A stretch of 64,000 nucleotides of DNA, taken from DASVCN01 sp040905665. Lineage in GTDB: Bacteria > Deinococcota > Deinococci > Deinococcales > Trueperaceae. The first letter of the stretch is position 1; every line of letters begins with the position of its first letter. Below are positions 27,231-36,007 of the stretch, one piece after another. The notes under the pieces were generated by a model, which was not told the origin of the DNA, ran no database searches, and saw nothing but the letters and a program-made list of their open reading frames with translations. The stretch spans positions 10,672 to 74,671 of the forward strand of contig JBBDRD010000047.1 of assembly GCA_040905665.1 (NCBI GenBank). Reading direction: 5' to 3'. Both the position numbers and the translations under genes were made by a program.

Positions 27231-28409
27231 TCAGTGCAGCCCTTCGGTGGTGAACCGTCCATCGGGCCGTCCCTCGAGAGCATAACTGGCAATGTAGCGG
27301 GCCAGTTGCTCACTCATACCGGCCAGATCGAGCTCGCCGGCGCTCTTGGCAGCCGCTTGGAGGCTTTTCGGCTCTTGCCTATAGTGGTTCACTGCCTCGA
27401 GTACAGCTCGCGGCGTCCGTGCCAACGTGCCGAGCCGGCGACGCTCCAGGAAGCGGACGACCTCCAACTCATTCAGTCCCGCGTAGCCGGTGGCGATGAA
27501 CGGCCTCCCTACCGCCAGCGCCTCGAACACCGAAGCCGGCCCGGCTTTGCCCACCACCACGTCGGTAGCGGCAAGAAAAGTGGCCACGCTGTTGCTGTAG
27601 CCCTCCAACCTGAGCGATTGCCAGCGGTCGGCCAGAGGCGCCAGATCTCGGCGAAGCACAGGGTTGCGTCCGGTGAGAACCACCACCTGGCAGCCCTGCA
27701 CCAGTAGCGCCTCGATCCACTCGCGTGGGTCCTCGCCGATTCCTTCGCCCCCCAGAGACACCAGACAGTGGAAACCCTCCCCTTGCCCCAGTTCCTGCCG
27801 GGCCGCTTCCTTCGAGGGCGCATGCAGGAAGCTGTCGCGCACCGGATAGCCGATTACATGCACCTTTTCGGGACGCACTCCCAACCTCACCAGATCGCTC
27901 CGGGCGGCTCGCGAAGGAACCACGAACTGCTCGGCCGCCGGTTCGGCCCATAGTGCGCTGGCATCGAGCGGCTCGGTCGCGAACGACAGGACCGGCGTCG
28001 TGAGGCCGTGCCGGCGCTGCGCTCTGGTGAGACCTACGGTTAGCCAACCGTGATTAGCCACGATCAGGTCGACCGGGCGTGAGCGAAGCTCCTCGGCTGC
28101 GGTTTTCGAGAAGCGGCGCAGTATCAAGCGGTGGTAGCGCCGGGTGAGGGTGGGGGCGGCGTCGAGAATGCGCTGCCCGGTGCGCACCAATCGTGGCCGC
28201 GTGAGCGCCCAGCGCCATAACTGCTTGTGCCGGCGGTCCTCACGCAGCATGCCCAGGTCGAACATGAAATCCGAGACGGTCGTTTCGAACTGCCCCGGAA
28301 AGTGGCGTTGCAAGCCCTCCGCCATGGCCCGAGCGGTGGAAACATGTCCGCCGCCGGCAGCGATGGTGGCGAACAGTATTCTGTGCGGCCGGTCCACCCT
28401 TTGGCTCAT
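27231..28409 (-). CDS. MGDG synthase-like glycosyltransferase, copy 2
   Basis: A 392-residue paralogue of the 25963 gene: RILFATIAAGGGHVSTARAMAEGL, DLIVANHGWLTVGL, VIGYPVRDSFLHAP, VSLGGEGIGEDP and the donor site GYSNSVATFLAATDVVVGKAGPASVFEALAVGRPFIATGYAG. The GGGH loop is the standard form. Two such enzymes in a row suggest sequential addition of two sugars to one lipid. ATG 28409 overlaps the epimerase stop by 4 nt; the longer open frame upstream is the shadow of the epimerase. Confidence 0.9.
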   Translation of the reverse strand: MSQRVDRPHRILFATIAAGGGHVSTARAMAEGLQRHFPGQFETTVSDFMFDLGMLREDRRHKQLWRWALTRPRLVRTGQRILDAAPTLTRRYHRLILRRFSKTAAEELRSRPVDLIVANHGWLTVGLTRAQRRHGLTTPVLSFATEPLDASALWAEPAAEQFVVPSRAARSDLVRLGVRPEKVHVIGYPVRDSFLHAPSKEAARQELGQGEGFHCLVSLGGEGIGEDPREWIEALLVQGCQVVVLTGRNPVLRRDLAPLADRWQSLRLEGYSNSVATFLAATDVVVGKAGPASVFEALAVGRPFIATGYAGLNELEVVRFLERRRLGTLARTPRAVLEAVNHYRQEPKSLQAAAKSAGELDLAGMSEQLARYIASYALEGRPDGRFTTEGLH

Positions 28410-29425
28410 CGTTCCCGCCTTTCGGGCCGATCCCGTATTTTGCGTAGTACCGGATCCCCGTCGACCGATGCCGCCAGGCCCTCGCGCCAGGAGACCTTGG
28501 GCTCGTAACCCAGATCGCGTCTGGCGGGAAGGAGCGAGAAGTGAACGTCCCGCCGCATCAGCCTCGCCCGATAGCCCGTAAGAGGCGGTTCGCGGCCGGG
28601 AGCGACGACAGCCCAGAGCGCCTCTACCGCGGTCGCGGCGGGCGTCGCCAATCGGGATGAGAGCCCGACGACAGGTGGAGGGGCGCCAATGAGGGTGGCC
28701 AGATGAGTGAGCACCTCGCGCCAAGTAGGCGCTCCCCCGTCGGCGATCACGAAGGCTCGGCCGCGCACCCCCTCTTTGGTCGACGCCAGCTCGAGCCCCT
28801 GAACCAGGTTCTCCACGTAGGCGGTGTTGAGAACTCGGGATCCATCGTCCAGCAACGGCAGCCGGCGTTGGCGAAGAGCGCGTGCCACCCGTCGCAACTG
28901 CCGATCGCGCGCTCCAAAGGGCCACAGGCCCGGCCGCACCACTACCCCTTCTCCGGCCCAGGCGAAGACCAGATCCTCGGCGGCTATCTTCGAGCGGGCG
29001 TAAGGTAGACGGAGGTTGTCGCGCGCTGTGGCTTCCGTGTCGGCATCACGAAAACCGCTGTAGGTGTGTACGGCCACGCTCGAGACGAGCACGAAGCGGC
29101 GGGCGCCACTCCTGGCGGCCGCTTCGAGCAGGTGGCGGGTGCCATCGACGTTGGTGCGCATGATCGGTTCGGCGGGACCCCAATCGCTCAGTCGGGCAGC
29201 GGCGTGGATTACCGCCTCGATCCCCCGGCATACTCCCTCCACCGCCCCCGGCAGTGCTACATCGGCCCGCACCAACTCCAGCAGTGGGTGGCGTGACGCG
29301 GCCGCGAGATTCTCCGCCCTGCCCCAGGGGCTAACAAGGGCTCTCACTTCGTGTCCCGAGGCGAGCAGCCTTTCGCAGAGGTGACTGCCGATGAAGCCGT
29401 GCGCTCCGCTGACCAGCACCTTCAA
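28406..29425 (-). CDS. NAD-dependent epimerase/reductase, CerR-like
   Basis: A 339-residue extended short-chain dehydrogenase: dinucleotide loop GAHGFIG at 7-13, VIHAAA near 72, SSVAVH near 115 and catalytic Y142/K146 in PYARSK. The C-terminal part matches the 3-beta-HSD/epimerase family. In bacterial ceramide synthesis CerR of this superfamily reduces the 3-oxo group of the sphingoid or ceramide intermediate; the neighbourhood with spt and a ceramide synthase-like GNAT makes this the best reading. The start is TTG 29425, overlapping the CPBP stop as TTGA; the open frame upstream to 29956 is not homologous. Confidence 0.85.
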   Translation of the reverse strand: MKVLVSGAHGFIGSHLCERLLASGHEVRALVSPWGRAENLAAASRHPLLELVRADVALPGAVEGVCRGIEAVIHAAARLSDWGPAEPIMRTNVDGTRHLLEAAARSGARRFVLVSSVAVHTYSGFRDADTEATARDNLRLPYARSKIAAEDLVFAWAGEGVVVRPGLWPFGARDRQLRRVARALRQRRLPLLDDGSRVLNTAYVENLVQGLELASTKEGVRGRAFVIADGGAPTWREVLTHLATLIGAPPPVVGLSSRLATPAATAVEALWAVVAPGREPPLTGYRARLMRRDVHFSLLPARRDLGYEPKVSWREGLAASVDGDPVLRKIRDRPERRER

Positions 29426-30147
29426 CCGACACCGCCAGAGCGCAGCAGCACGAACAGGTCGGTGGCGATGCCCAGCGCCAGGTGAATCACCACCACGTAC
29501 AGGAGAGAGCGCGTGCGAAGCGCCACGAGGCCAAAGATGAGTCCTGCCGGCACTGCTGCGATCGTCTCCAGCAGCGGCTTGCCCAGATGAAGCATTGTCG
29601 ACGCGACGGTTTGCAGCCACAGTGCCGCGGTGACGCCAAGCGACTGTTCGAGTCCGCGGAGCAGAAAGCCGCGGTAGAAGAACTCGTACGCCAGGTAGTA
29701 GAGGGAGTAGGTAAACGCCCAGGAGAGGAAGGCGATCGCGTTCCCCCCAACCCAGTGGCCCGGCCATGGGTATGTGAGCTGAAATGAACTGTTCCCGGCC
29801 GCGAACCAGGCGATGGGGATTACCGCCGCGAGACCAAACAGCAGCGCCTGCCTGCCGGCTGCCACATCCCCCTTGGACACTCCCAACTCCTCGCCACGCA
29901 GACCCAGCGGGCGGATGAGCAGGAGGGGTACGAGGCCGAGCAACAAGACCGCCCACAGCACCGAACGCAGCGCGTGCTCGGGATCTCGGGGAGTAGCGCT
30001 CCCCGGAGCCCCAAAGTACCAGTAGGCGACCTGCAACAGCAGGGCGATGGTCAGCAGGGCCGAGACGCCGCCTCGCGGCGGGAACAGCCGGGCCAAATCA
30101 GCGGCGATTCCGGCGAGGAAGTTTCTGCTGCCGGGCTCGCCGGTCAC
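29422..30147 (-). CDS. CPBP-family intramembrane protease-like protein
   Basis: A 241-residue membrane protein with about seven helices. The CPBP (Abi, Rce1-like) motifs are recognisable but weak: motif 1 reads YEFFYRG at 154-160 where EExxxR is usual, motif 2 contains H187 in STMLHLGK, and motif 3 is HLALGIATD at 222-230. The first glutamate is replaced by tyrosine, so protease activity is uncertain. GTG 30147 overlaps the upstream gene stop (GTGA), placing it firmly in the lipid operon; a lipid-related membrane role is possible. Confidence 0.78.
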   Translation of the reverse strand: MTGEPGSRNFLAGIAADLARLFPPRGGVSALLTIALLLQVAYWYFGAPGSATPRDPEHALRSVLWAVLLLGLVPLLLIRPLGLRGEELGVSKGDVAAGRQALLFGLAAVIPIAWFAAGNSSFQLTYPWPGHWVGGNAIAFLSWAFTYSLYYLAYEFFYRGFLLRGLEQSLGVTAALWLQTVASTMLHLGKPLLETIAAVPAGLIFGLVALRTRSLLYVVVIHLALGIATDLFVLLRSGGVG

Positions 30148-31253
30148 ATCGGCTTCTGGTAGAGCCGGTAGGTCTTGTAGCGCTCCAGTCCAGCGGCCTC
30201 GATTCCGCGATTCATCGCGCTGTTGCTTTCGAGCACCCAGGAGCACTCCCCCTCGGTGTAACCCTTGACGGCGCCGCGGCGGGCTATCTCGTCGATGAGA
30301 ACCAACTCGAGGCCCCGATTGCGAAACTCCGGCATCACACCCAGAATCGGCAGCCGGCCGCGACGGATGATCCGTTTCCTGTTCAACAGTTTGATGATTC
30401 CCCAGGGGAGCAGGCGGCCGTTCATCCTGGAGAGAACCTGGTTCACGTCCGGGATGGCGATGGCGATCGCGGCGGTGTGGCCGTCGATCTCGAGGAACAG
30501 CGCCAGATCGGGCTCGAGGATGAGCTTCAACTCGTCCACCAGGTGGTCGAACTCCGCATCGGTGTACTTCACGAAACCCCAGTTGAGCTCCCACGCCTCG
30601 TTGTACACCTGCTTCAAAATTCGCGCCTCGCGCTCCAAGCGCTTCATGTTGGCCGAACGAATCGAAAGCCGTTCGCGCCTGCGCACCCGCTCCGCCAGGC
30701 GGCTCAAGCGTTCGCTCGGTCCGCTGCTCACGTCGAACAGCCAGGCGTAAAGGTCCATCGCCTTCTCGAAACCGGCCGCCTCGGCGAAACAGGGGTACTC
30801 GGGGGGGTTCTGCGGCATCATCACGTAAGGAAAGGTGTCGAAGGCGTCGATCTGAAAACCCGAGCCGTCATTCATCGAGGGGTTCGCGGGACCGCGAACC
30901 AGAGCTCGTCCCAGCTCCCTCGCCCGACTTTCCACGGCGGCGAAGAGCTGCAGCCCTATATCCTCATCCTCGGCCTCGAAGAAACCGAAAAAGAGCAGGT
31001 TGTCGTCGTGAGCCTCGTTGTGGTTGTCGTCATCGATTGCCGCGATACGCCCCACTACCCGCTCTCCTTGCATCGCAAGATAGAGATCCATGCGCGCGTG
31101 GTGAAAGAAGGGGTTCCGCTTGACATTGAAGCGCTCCCACTCCGAGACGAGCAGGGGCGGTACCCAGAGGGGGTCGTTCCGATACTTCCGGTAGGGGTAC
31201 TCGATGAACTTGCGTAGTTCACTTCGAGAGGCGACGCTCACTATGCCTGTCAA
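30144..31253 (-). CDS. GNAT acyltransferase-like protein, probable bacterial ceramide synthase
   Basis: About 369 residues. Seen: LRKFIEYPYRKYRNDPLWVPPLL near the N-terminus, FFHHARMDLYLAMQGERVVGRIAAIDD, FFGFFEAEDED, RGPANPSMNDGSGFQIDAFDTFPYVMMPQNPPEYPCFAEAAGFEKAMDLYAW, and a second GNAT-like half with LPILGVMPEFRNRGLELVLIDEI. This double-GNAT family commonly accompanies spt genes and includes the bacterial ceramide synthase (bCerS) of Caulobacter, which N-acylates the spt product. The start is uncertain: TTG 31253 overlaps the stop of an 18-codon frame, GTG 31241 is possible, and the open frame begins at TTG 31343. Confidence 0.82.
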   Translation of the reverse strand: MTGIVSVASRSELRKFIEYPYRKYRNDPLWVPPLLVSEWERFNVKRNPFFHHARMDLYLAMQGERVVGRIAAIDDDNHNEAHDDNLLFFGFFEAEDEDIGLQLFAAVESRARELGRALVRGPANPSMNDGSGFQIDAFDTFPYVMMPQNPPEYPCFAEAAGFEKAMDLYAWLFDVSSGPSERLSRLAERVRRRERLSIRSANMKRLEREARILKQVYNEAWELNWGFVKYTDAEFDHLVDELKLILEPDLALFLEIDGHTAAIAIAIPDVNQVLSRMNGRLLPWGIIKLLNRKRIIRRGRLPILGVMPEFRNRGLELVLIDEIARRGAVKGYTEGECSWVLESNSAMNRGIEAAGLERYKTYRLYQKPM

Positions 31254-31306
31254 CGGAGCGCCCGTCTTCCGAACGTCGCTGCCCGGCTTGGGGGAAAGGT
31301 ATGCAT
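31250..31306 (-). CDS. Possible 18-codon leader frame between spt and the ceramide synthase gene
   Basis: ATG 31306 follows AAGGAGAG at a good 5-nt distance and reads MHTFPPSRAATFGRRALR. Its TGA overlaps the TTG at 31253 that would start the GNAT gene (TTGA). The frame carries the only good ribosome-binding site in the spt-GNAT gap, which otherwise lacks one for the GNAT gene. It may serve translational coupling; the peptide itself shows no motif. Confidence 0.35.
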   Translation of the reverse strand: MHTFPPSRAATFGRRALR

Positions 31307-31356
31307 GGGGGCTCTCCTTATTGCCTGGACCGGCCGGACGCAATTGGCCGGCCGAA

Positions 31357-32631
31357 CTAACCGATTATGCCGAAGCGCTTCCCGACTATCTCGAATGCAG
31401 ACAGCAGCATGTCCAGTTGCACATCGGTGTGGTTGGCGTTGACGCTGGTGCGGATGATCGATTGGCCACTCGGAACGCCCGGGGGAAGGGCGGGGGTAGT
31501 GAATATCCCCTCCTCCCAGAGGCCCTTCCAGAAGAGCATTGTGAGGTCATCGGGTCCGATGAGCACCGGGACGATAGGGGTCTCGGAGCCGAGGGTATCG
31601 AAGCCCAATGCACGCATCCCACCGTGCAGCCGCTCTACATTGCGCCACAGCTTTACCCGGTGCTCCGGTTCATGCTCGATGATCTCCAGCGCCTTTAGCG
31701 CGGCAGCCATCTGCATGGCCGGCAGCGCCGCGGTGAAGATGAAGGGCCGCGCCTTGTGCTTGACGTAGTTGACAACCTGCCTTGGGCCCGCAAGAAAGCC
31801 GCCGACCGACGCGAAGGACTTGGAAAAGGTGCCAACGATGAGATCGATTTCGCCTTCGAGATCGAAGTACTCGGCGGTACCGCGCCCCCGCTCGCCCAGC
31901 ACTCCGGTGGCGTGAGCGTCGTCGACGATCACACGCGCCCCGTGGCGACGCGCCACCCGAACTATCTCGGGGAGCCGGGCGATGTGGCCGCTCATCGAGA
32001 ACACCCCGTCGGTGACGATGAGGCGGCCGCCGGGTTTGTCGGCGTCACGTTCGAGCAATCGTTCGAGGTGCGCTACGTCGTTGTGTTCGTACTTTCGCAG
32101 CGGGCCGAAGCCGAGCCTCGCGCCGTCATAGAGGCAGGCATGGTTCTCGCGGTCGAAGTAGAGAATGTCGTGACGTCCGGCGAGAGAACTCAGGACGGAG
32201 AGGCAGCCCAGATAGCCGGCGCTAAAGGTAAGAGCAGATTCCTTGTGCAGGAAACCGGCGAGCTGATCTTCGAGTAGTTCGTGAAGGGTAAGAGTGCCCG
32301 TCAGAAAGCGGGAACCGGTGCAGCTGGTTCCGAAGTCTTCGAGTGCGGCCGTGGCGGCATCCTTCAACCGCTGGTCCTGTGTTAGGCCCAGATAGTCGTT
32401 GGAGCCGGTAATCACCATCTCCTTGCCGTTCACCGTCACGGCCCCGCCCTGTTGACGTCCGATAGGCTTGAAGTAAGGGTGCATGCCGGCAGCGATAGCC
32501 TCGTCTGCCCGCGTAAAGGCGAAGGCCTTCTCGAATACGTCGGTCACTCGGTGGGCTGGAGAGTCGAGCACTCCGGTGCTACTCTCTAGTCTGTTCCGGT
32601 GTTTGTGAGTGGGGTTTGATTGATCCGACAA
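31357..32631 (-). CDS. spt: Serine palmitoyltransferase (alpha-oxoamine synthase family)
   Basis: Spt condenses serine with an acyl-CoA or acyl-ACP to a 3-oxo-sphingoid base. The 424-residue PLP enzyme reads PYFKPIGRQQ near 52, GSNDYLGLT near 76, FGTSCTGSRFLTGTLTLHELLE near 100, the substrate region RENHACLYDGARLGFG, VDDAHATGVLGERGRGTAEYF at 236-256, PLP lysine K271 in GTFSKSFASVGGF, and VNYVKHKARPFIFTAALP. The match is closest to the Bacteroidota-type Spt I know, more than to KBL or BioF. TTG 32631 is chosen because GGAGGG lies 5 nt upstream; the family core begins near residue 30. Confidence 0.88.
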   Translation of the reverse strand: MSDQSNPTHKHRNRLESSTGVLDSPAHRVTDVFEKAFAFTRADEAIAAGMHPYFKPIGRQQGGAVTVNGKEMVITGSNDYLGLTQDQRLKDAATAALEDFGTSCTGSRFLTGTLTLHELLEDQLAGFLHKESALTFSAGYLGCLSVLSSLAGRHDILYFDRENHACLYDGARLGFGPLRKYEHNDVAHLERLLERDADKPGGRLIVTDGVFSMSGHIARLPEIVRVARRHGARVIVDDAHATGVLGERGRGTAEYFDLEGEIDLIVGTFSKSFASVGGFLAGPRQVVNYVKHKARPFIFTAALPAMQMAAALKALEIIEHEPEHRVKLWRNVERLHGGMRALGFDTLGSETPIVPVLIGPDDLTMLFWKGLWEEGIFTTPALPPGVPSGQSIIRTSVNANHTDVQLDMLLSAFEIVGKRFGIIG

Positions 32632-32670
32632 AAGACCCTCCGTGCGGGCGTGGCACGACGCAACGCGGCC

Positions 32671-32676
32671 ACTATA
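32671..32676 (-). promoter_or_regulatory. Extended -10 promoter of the spt operon
   Basis: On the minus strand TGCTATAGT gives an extended -10 with TATAGT about 40 nt upstream of the TTG start and its GGAGGG. TTCACG lies 20 nt upstream, a poor -35. Confidence 0.5.
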
Positions 32677-32853
32677 GCACGGGTCATCCGGGCCGTCGTG
32701 AACGGCCAAACCGGCCACATCGCGTCGTGACCGGGGTACCGGGAACAGGGTCGTACAGGGCAGAACAAGAGTACGCAATAACAGTCGCATAATCCATGGC
32801 CGGGAGTTCCCGGACTGTGACTACCCACGCGAGGGAAGGAGTTCGAGGCTCGG

Positions 32854-32859
32854 TATAAT
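32854..32859 (+). promoter_or_regulatory. TATAAT box, leaderless-type promoter
   Basis: A perfect TATAAT ends 6 nt before GTG 32866 of the GNAT gene. It is divergent from the spt promoter. Confidence 0.5.
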
Positions 32860-32865
32860 GCTCTC

Positions 32866-33423
32866 GTGAGCACTCAACGTGATGGGGGTGAAGGCGCCCA
32901 GCTTGCGTCGCCTCGCGTAGCAACGCGTGTCGCCGACATAAAGGACGCCCCTCTGGTACACGCCATCTACCTTGATACGCCGGGATATTTCGATATAATT
33001 TCGATTCCTGTCCCCACCCTTGCAGAGGTCGAGACCGATCTGCTTACCGCGGCTCGGGATGCACGACGGCAGGTCGAGCTGGTGTTCGCTCCGGCCGCCC
33101 TGGATCTGTCCGGCTGGAAACTCCTCGATCCGACGACCGGCCGACCGGTCGTGGCTTATCTGGACTACAAGCTCGATTATCCCGAGCCGGGGGACGCCAC
33201 GGTAAACTTGCTCTTAGTGCATGGCGACCTACAAAGCCGCGGTGTGGGCCAGGAATGTGTGGCGGACTTGGAGAAGCGGTTGAGCCGGCGAGGGAGCACC
33301 AAGCGACTGCTCGCCAGTATCTACGGGCAGAATCCGCGTGCAGAGCGATTCTGGCGCACCCTGGGCTATGCTTTCGCGATCGACGCCAAGCCGATCCTCG
33401 ATTGGTACGCCAAGGAGCTCTGA
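32866..33423 (+). CDS. GNAT family N-acetyltransferase
   Basis: A 185-residue single-domain acetyltransferase: TRVADIKDAPLVHAIYL at the N-terminus, a central strand LLDPTTGRPVVAYLDYKLDY, and the acyl-CoA loop VHGDLQSRGVGQECVADLEKRL with QSRGVG as the Q/RxxGxG/A motif near 122-127, then IYGQNPRAERFWRTLGYAF. The substrate is unknown. GTG 32866 follows a TATAAT box at 6 nt. The 98 nt to efp contain TATCCT-like boxes and the efp ribosome-binding site. Confidence 0.87.
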   Translation: MSTQRDGGEGAQLASPRVATRVADIKDAPLVHAIYLDTPGYFDIISIPVPTLAEVETDLLTAARDARRQVELVFAPAALDLSGWKLLDPTTGRPVVAYLDYKLDYPEPGDATVNLLLVHGDLQSRGVGQECVADLEKRLSRRGSTKRLLASIYGQNPRAERFWRTLGYAFAIDAKPILDWYAKEL

Positions 33424-33521
33424 GGGGCAAGTTCCCGAGTGGTAGGCTATCCTGCGGGCAAAGAGGTGACAGAGCGCAGGAGATTGGCCTGCGTGCTGTT
33501 CGACGTCATGGAGGCAGGCTA

Positions 33522-34078
33522 ATGATTAGTGTCACGGACCTACGGAACGGAACCAAGGTCGAGTTGGATGGAGGGCTCTGGGAGTGTCTGGAGTACCAGC
33601 ATCAGAAGATCGGCCGCGGCGGCGCCAAGGTCGTAGCAAAGTTTCGGAACCTCGATACCGGCTCGATCGTCGAGCGGACGTTCAATTCGGGTGAGAAGCT
33701 GCAGGACATCTTTATCGACTATCGAAAGATGCAGTACCTGTACGGCGACGGTGACACGTATACCTTCATGGACACCGAGACGTACGAGCAACCGACGCTT
33801 TCGCGGCAGCAGATAGGGGAAACGGCCCGTTACCTCAAGGAGAATCTGGAGGTAACGGTGGACTACTACCAGGGTCGGCCGCTCAAGGTGACGCTGCCCA
33901 ACGTGGTCGAACTGGCAATCGTCGAGACCGACCCGGGAATGAAAGGCGACACCGTCTCGGGTGGCTCGAAAACTGCTCGGGTCGAGTCGGGCGCAACTGT
34001 CCAAGTGCCGCTCTTTATCGATCAGGGCGAGCGAATACGGGTTGACACGCGTACCGGAGAGTACCTGGGGCGCGCCTG

Positions 34079-34079
<1 letters not shown>
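33522..34079 (+). CDS. efp: Elongation factor P
   Basis: EF-P relieves ribosome stalling at proline runs. The 185-residue protein has three domains: KOW-like N-domain, OB domain and the C-terminal GDTVSGGSKTARVESGATVQVPLFIDQGERIRVDTRTGEYLGRA. The tip loop reads IGRGGAK with arginine at residue 32, not lysine, the same as in the Thermus EF-P as I recall it, so the lysyl-modifying EpmA route should not apply. GGAGG about 7 nt upstream fixes ATG 33522. The stop shares one base with the accB ATG. Confidence 0.97.
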
Positions 34080-34654
<575 letters not shown>

Positions 34655-34666
34655 TCGCAAACCAAC

Positions 34667-36007
34667 GTGTTCAAGAAAATTCTCATCGCCAACCGGGGCG
34701 AAATCGCCCTCCGCGTGCTGCGGGCCGCTCGTGAGCTCGGCATCCAGACGGTCGTTGCTTACTCCGAGGTAGACGAAGCTTCGCTCCCCGTACTGCTTGC
34801 CGATGAGTCGATCTGTATAGGGCCGGGGCCGGCGCAGAAGTCGTATCTGAACGTCCGGAATCTGCTTTCCGCGGCGATCGTGACGGGCGCCGAGGCGGTA
34901 CACCCCGGGTACGGCTTCCTGGCCGAAAACGCCGAGTTCGCGCAAAAGTGCGAGGAGCACAACCTGGTGTTCATCGGCCCACGGCCCCATAACATCAGCC
35001 TAATCGGCGACAAGGCGAGCGCCAGGCGTGTGGCAGCCGAAGCGGGCGTGCCCCTCACCCCAGGGTCCGAGCCGCTGGATAACGTCGAACGTGCCGGCGC
35101 TTTCGCCCAGAAGATCGGCTACCCCGTCATACTCAAGGCCTCGGCCGGCGGTGGGGGGAGGGGAATGCGCGTGGTGCAATCGCCCGAGACCCTGCAACGC
35201 AGCTTCGTGGCTGCTCAGGAGGAGGCACGCGCCGCTTTCGGCAATCCCGAGCTCTACATGGAGAAGTACCTCGAAGAGCCGCGCCACGTCGAGATCCAGA
35301 TCTTTGGCGACGGTGAGGGCAACGTGGTCCACTTCTTCGACCGCGACTGTTCGATCCAGCGCCGCTATCAGAAGGTCCTCGAGGAGGCGCCCTCGCTGCT
35401 CGATGCCGAACTCCGCGAGACGATCGCCGAAGCCGCCGTGCGCCTTGCCCGTCATATCGACTATCGCGGCGCCGGTACCTGCGAGTTCCTGGTGGACCGC
35501 GAAGGGGAGTTCTACTTCTCCGAGATGAACACCCGAATTCAGGTGGAGCACCCGGTGACCGAGATGATCACACGATTTGATCTGGTGCAGGAGCAGTTCC
35601 GCGTGGCGGCGGGCGAGGGACTGAGCGTGAGCCAGGATCAGATTCGGGTAGAGGGGCATTCGATCGAAGTGAGGATCAACGCAGAGGATCCCGATCACGA
35701 CTTTCGTCCGTCGGCGGGCACCATTACCGACATTCACTGGCCGGGCGGCCCGGGAATTCGGGTAGACTCGCACGTTTACTCCGGCTACCGCGTCCCCGCC
35801 AACTACGACAGTCTCATCGCCAAGATCATCTCCTGGGCGCCAACCCGCCAAGAGGCTATCAGCCGCATGCAGAGGGCCCTGCGTGAGACCGTCATCGAGG
35901 GAATAAAGACGACTATCCCGTTCCACCTGCGCGTATTGGATAACGCCTTCTACCGGCGTGGGGCGATCTACACGAACTTCATTCCGCGGAGGATGTTGAA
36001 TGACTGA
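34667..36007 (+). CDS. accC: Acetyl-CoA carboxylase biotin carboxylase subunit
   Basis: AccC carboxylates biotin on AccB using ATP and bicarbonate. The 446-residue ATP-grasp enzyme starts FKKILIANRGEIALRVLRAARELGI and shows VHPGYGFLAENAEFA, the glycine-rich KASAGGGGRGMR loop, EKYLEEPRHVEIQIFGD, DRDCSIQRRYQKV and FSEMNTRIQVEHPVTEM. GTG 34667 is the normal family start. It overlaps the following Asp23 gene by 8 nt (ATGACTGA). AccA and AccD are not in the window. Confidence 0.97.
   Translation: MFKKILIANRGEIALRVLRAARELGIQTVVAYSEVDEASLPVLLADESICIGPGPAQKSYLNVRNLLSAAIVTGAEAVHPGYGFLAENAEFAQKCEEHNLVFIGPRPHNISLIGDKASARRVAAEAGVPLTPGSEPLDNVERAGAFAQKIGYPVILKASAGGGGRGMRVVQSPETLQRSFVAAQEEARAAFGNPELYMEKYLEEPRHVEIQIFGDGEGNVVHFFDRDCSIQRRYQKVLEEAPSLLDAELRETIAEAAVRLARHIDYRGAGTCEFLVDREGEFYFSEMNTRIQVEHPVTEMITRFDLVQEQFRVAAGEGLSVSQDQIRVEGHSIEVRINAEDPDHDFRPSAGTITDIHWPGGPGIRVDSHVYSGYRVPANYDSLIAKIISWAPTRQEAISRMQRALRETVIEGIKTTIPFHLRVLDNAFYRRGAIYTNFIPRRMLND

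Noticed and set aside
29426..29956. N-terminal extension of the epimerase frame
   Set aside because: It overlaps the CPBP gene in another frame, shows no homology, and the dinucleotide loop is at the normal distance from TTG 29425.
31357..32631. 8-amino-7-oxononanoate synthase (bioF) or glycine C-acetyltransferase as the product
   Set aside because: The fold is shared, but motif blocks match Spt better and there are no biotin or threonine genes nearby, whereas bCerS- and CerR-like genes follow.
32632..32790. Earlier spt start inside the open frame
   Set aside because: That part contains the predicted extended -10 promoter and no family sequence; GGAGGG points to TTG 32631.
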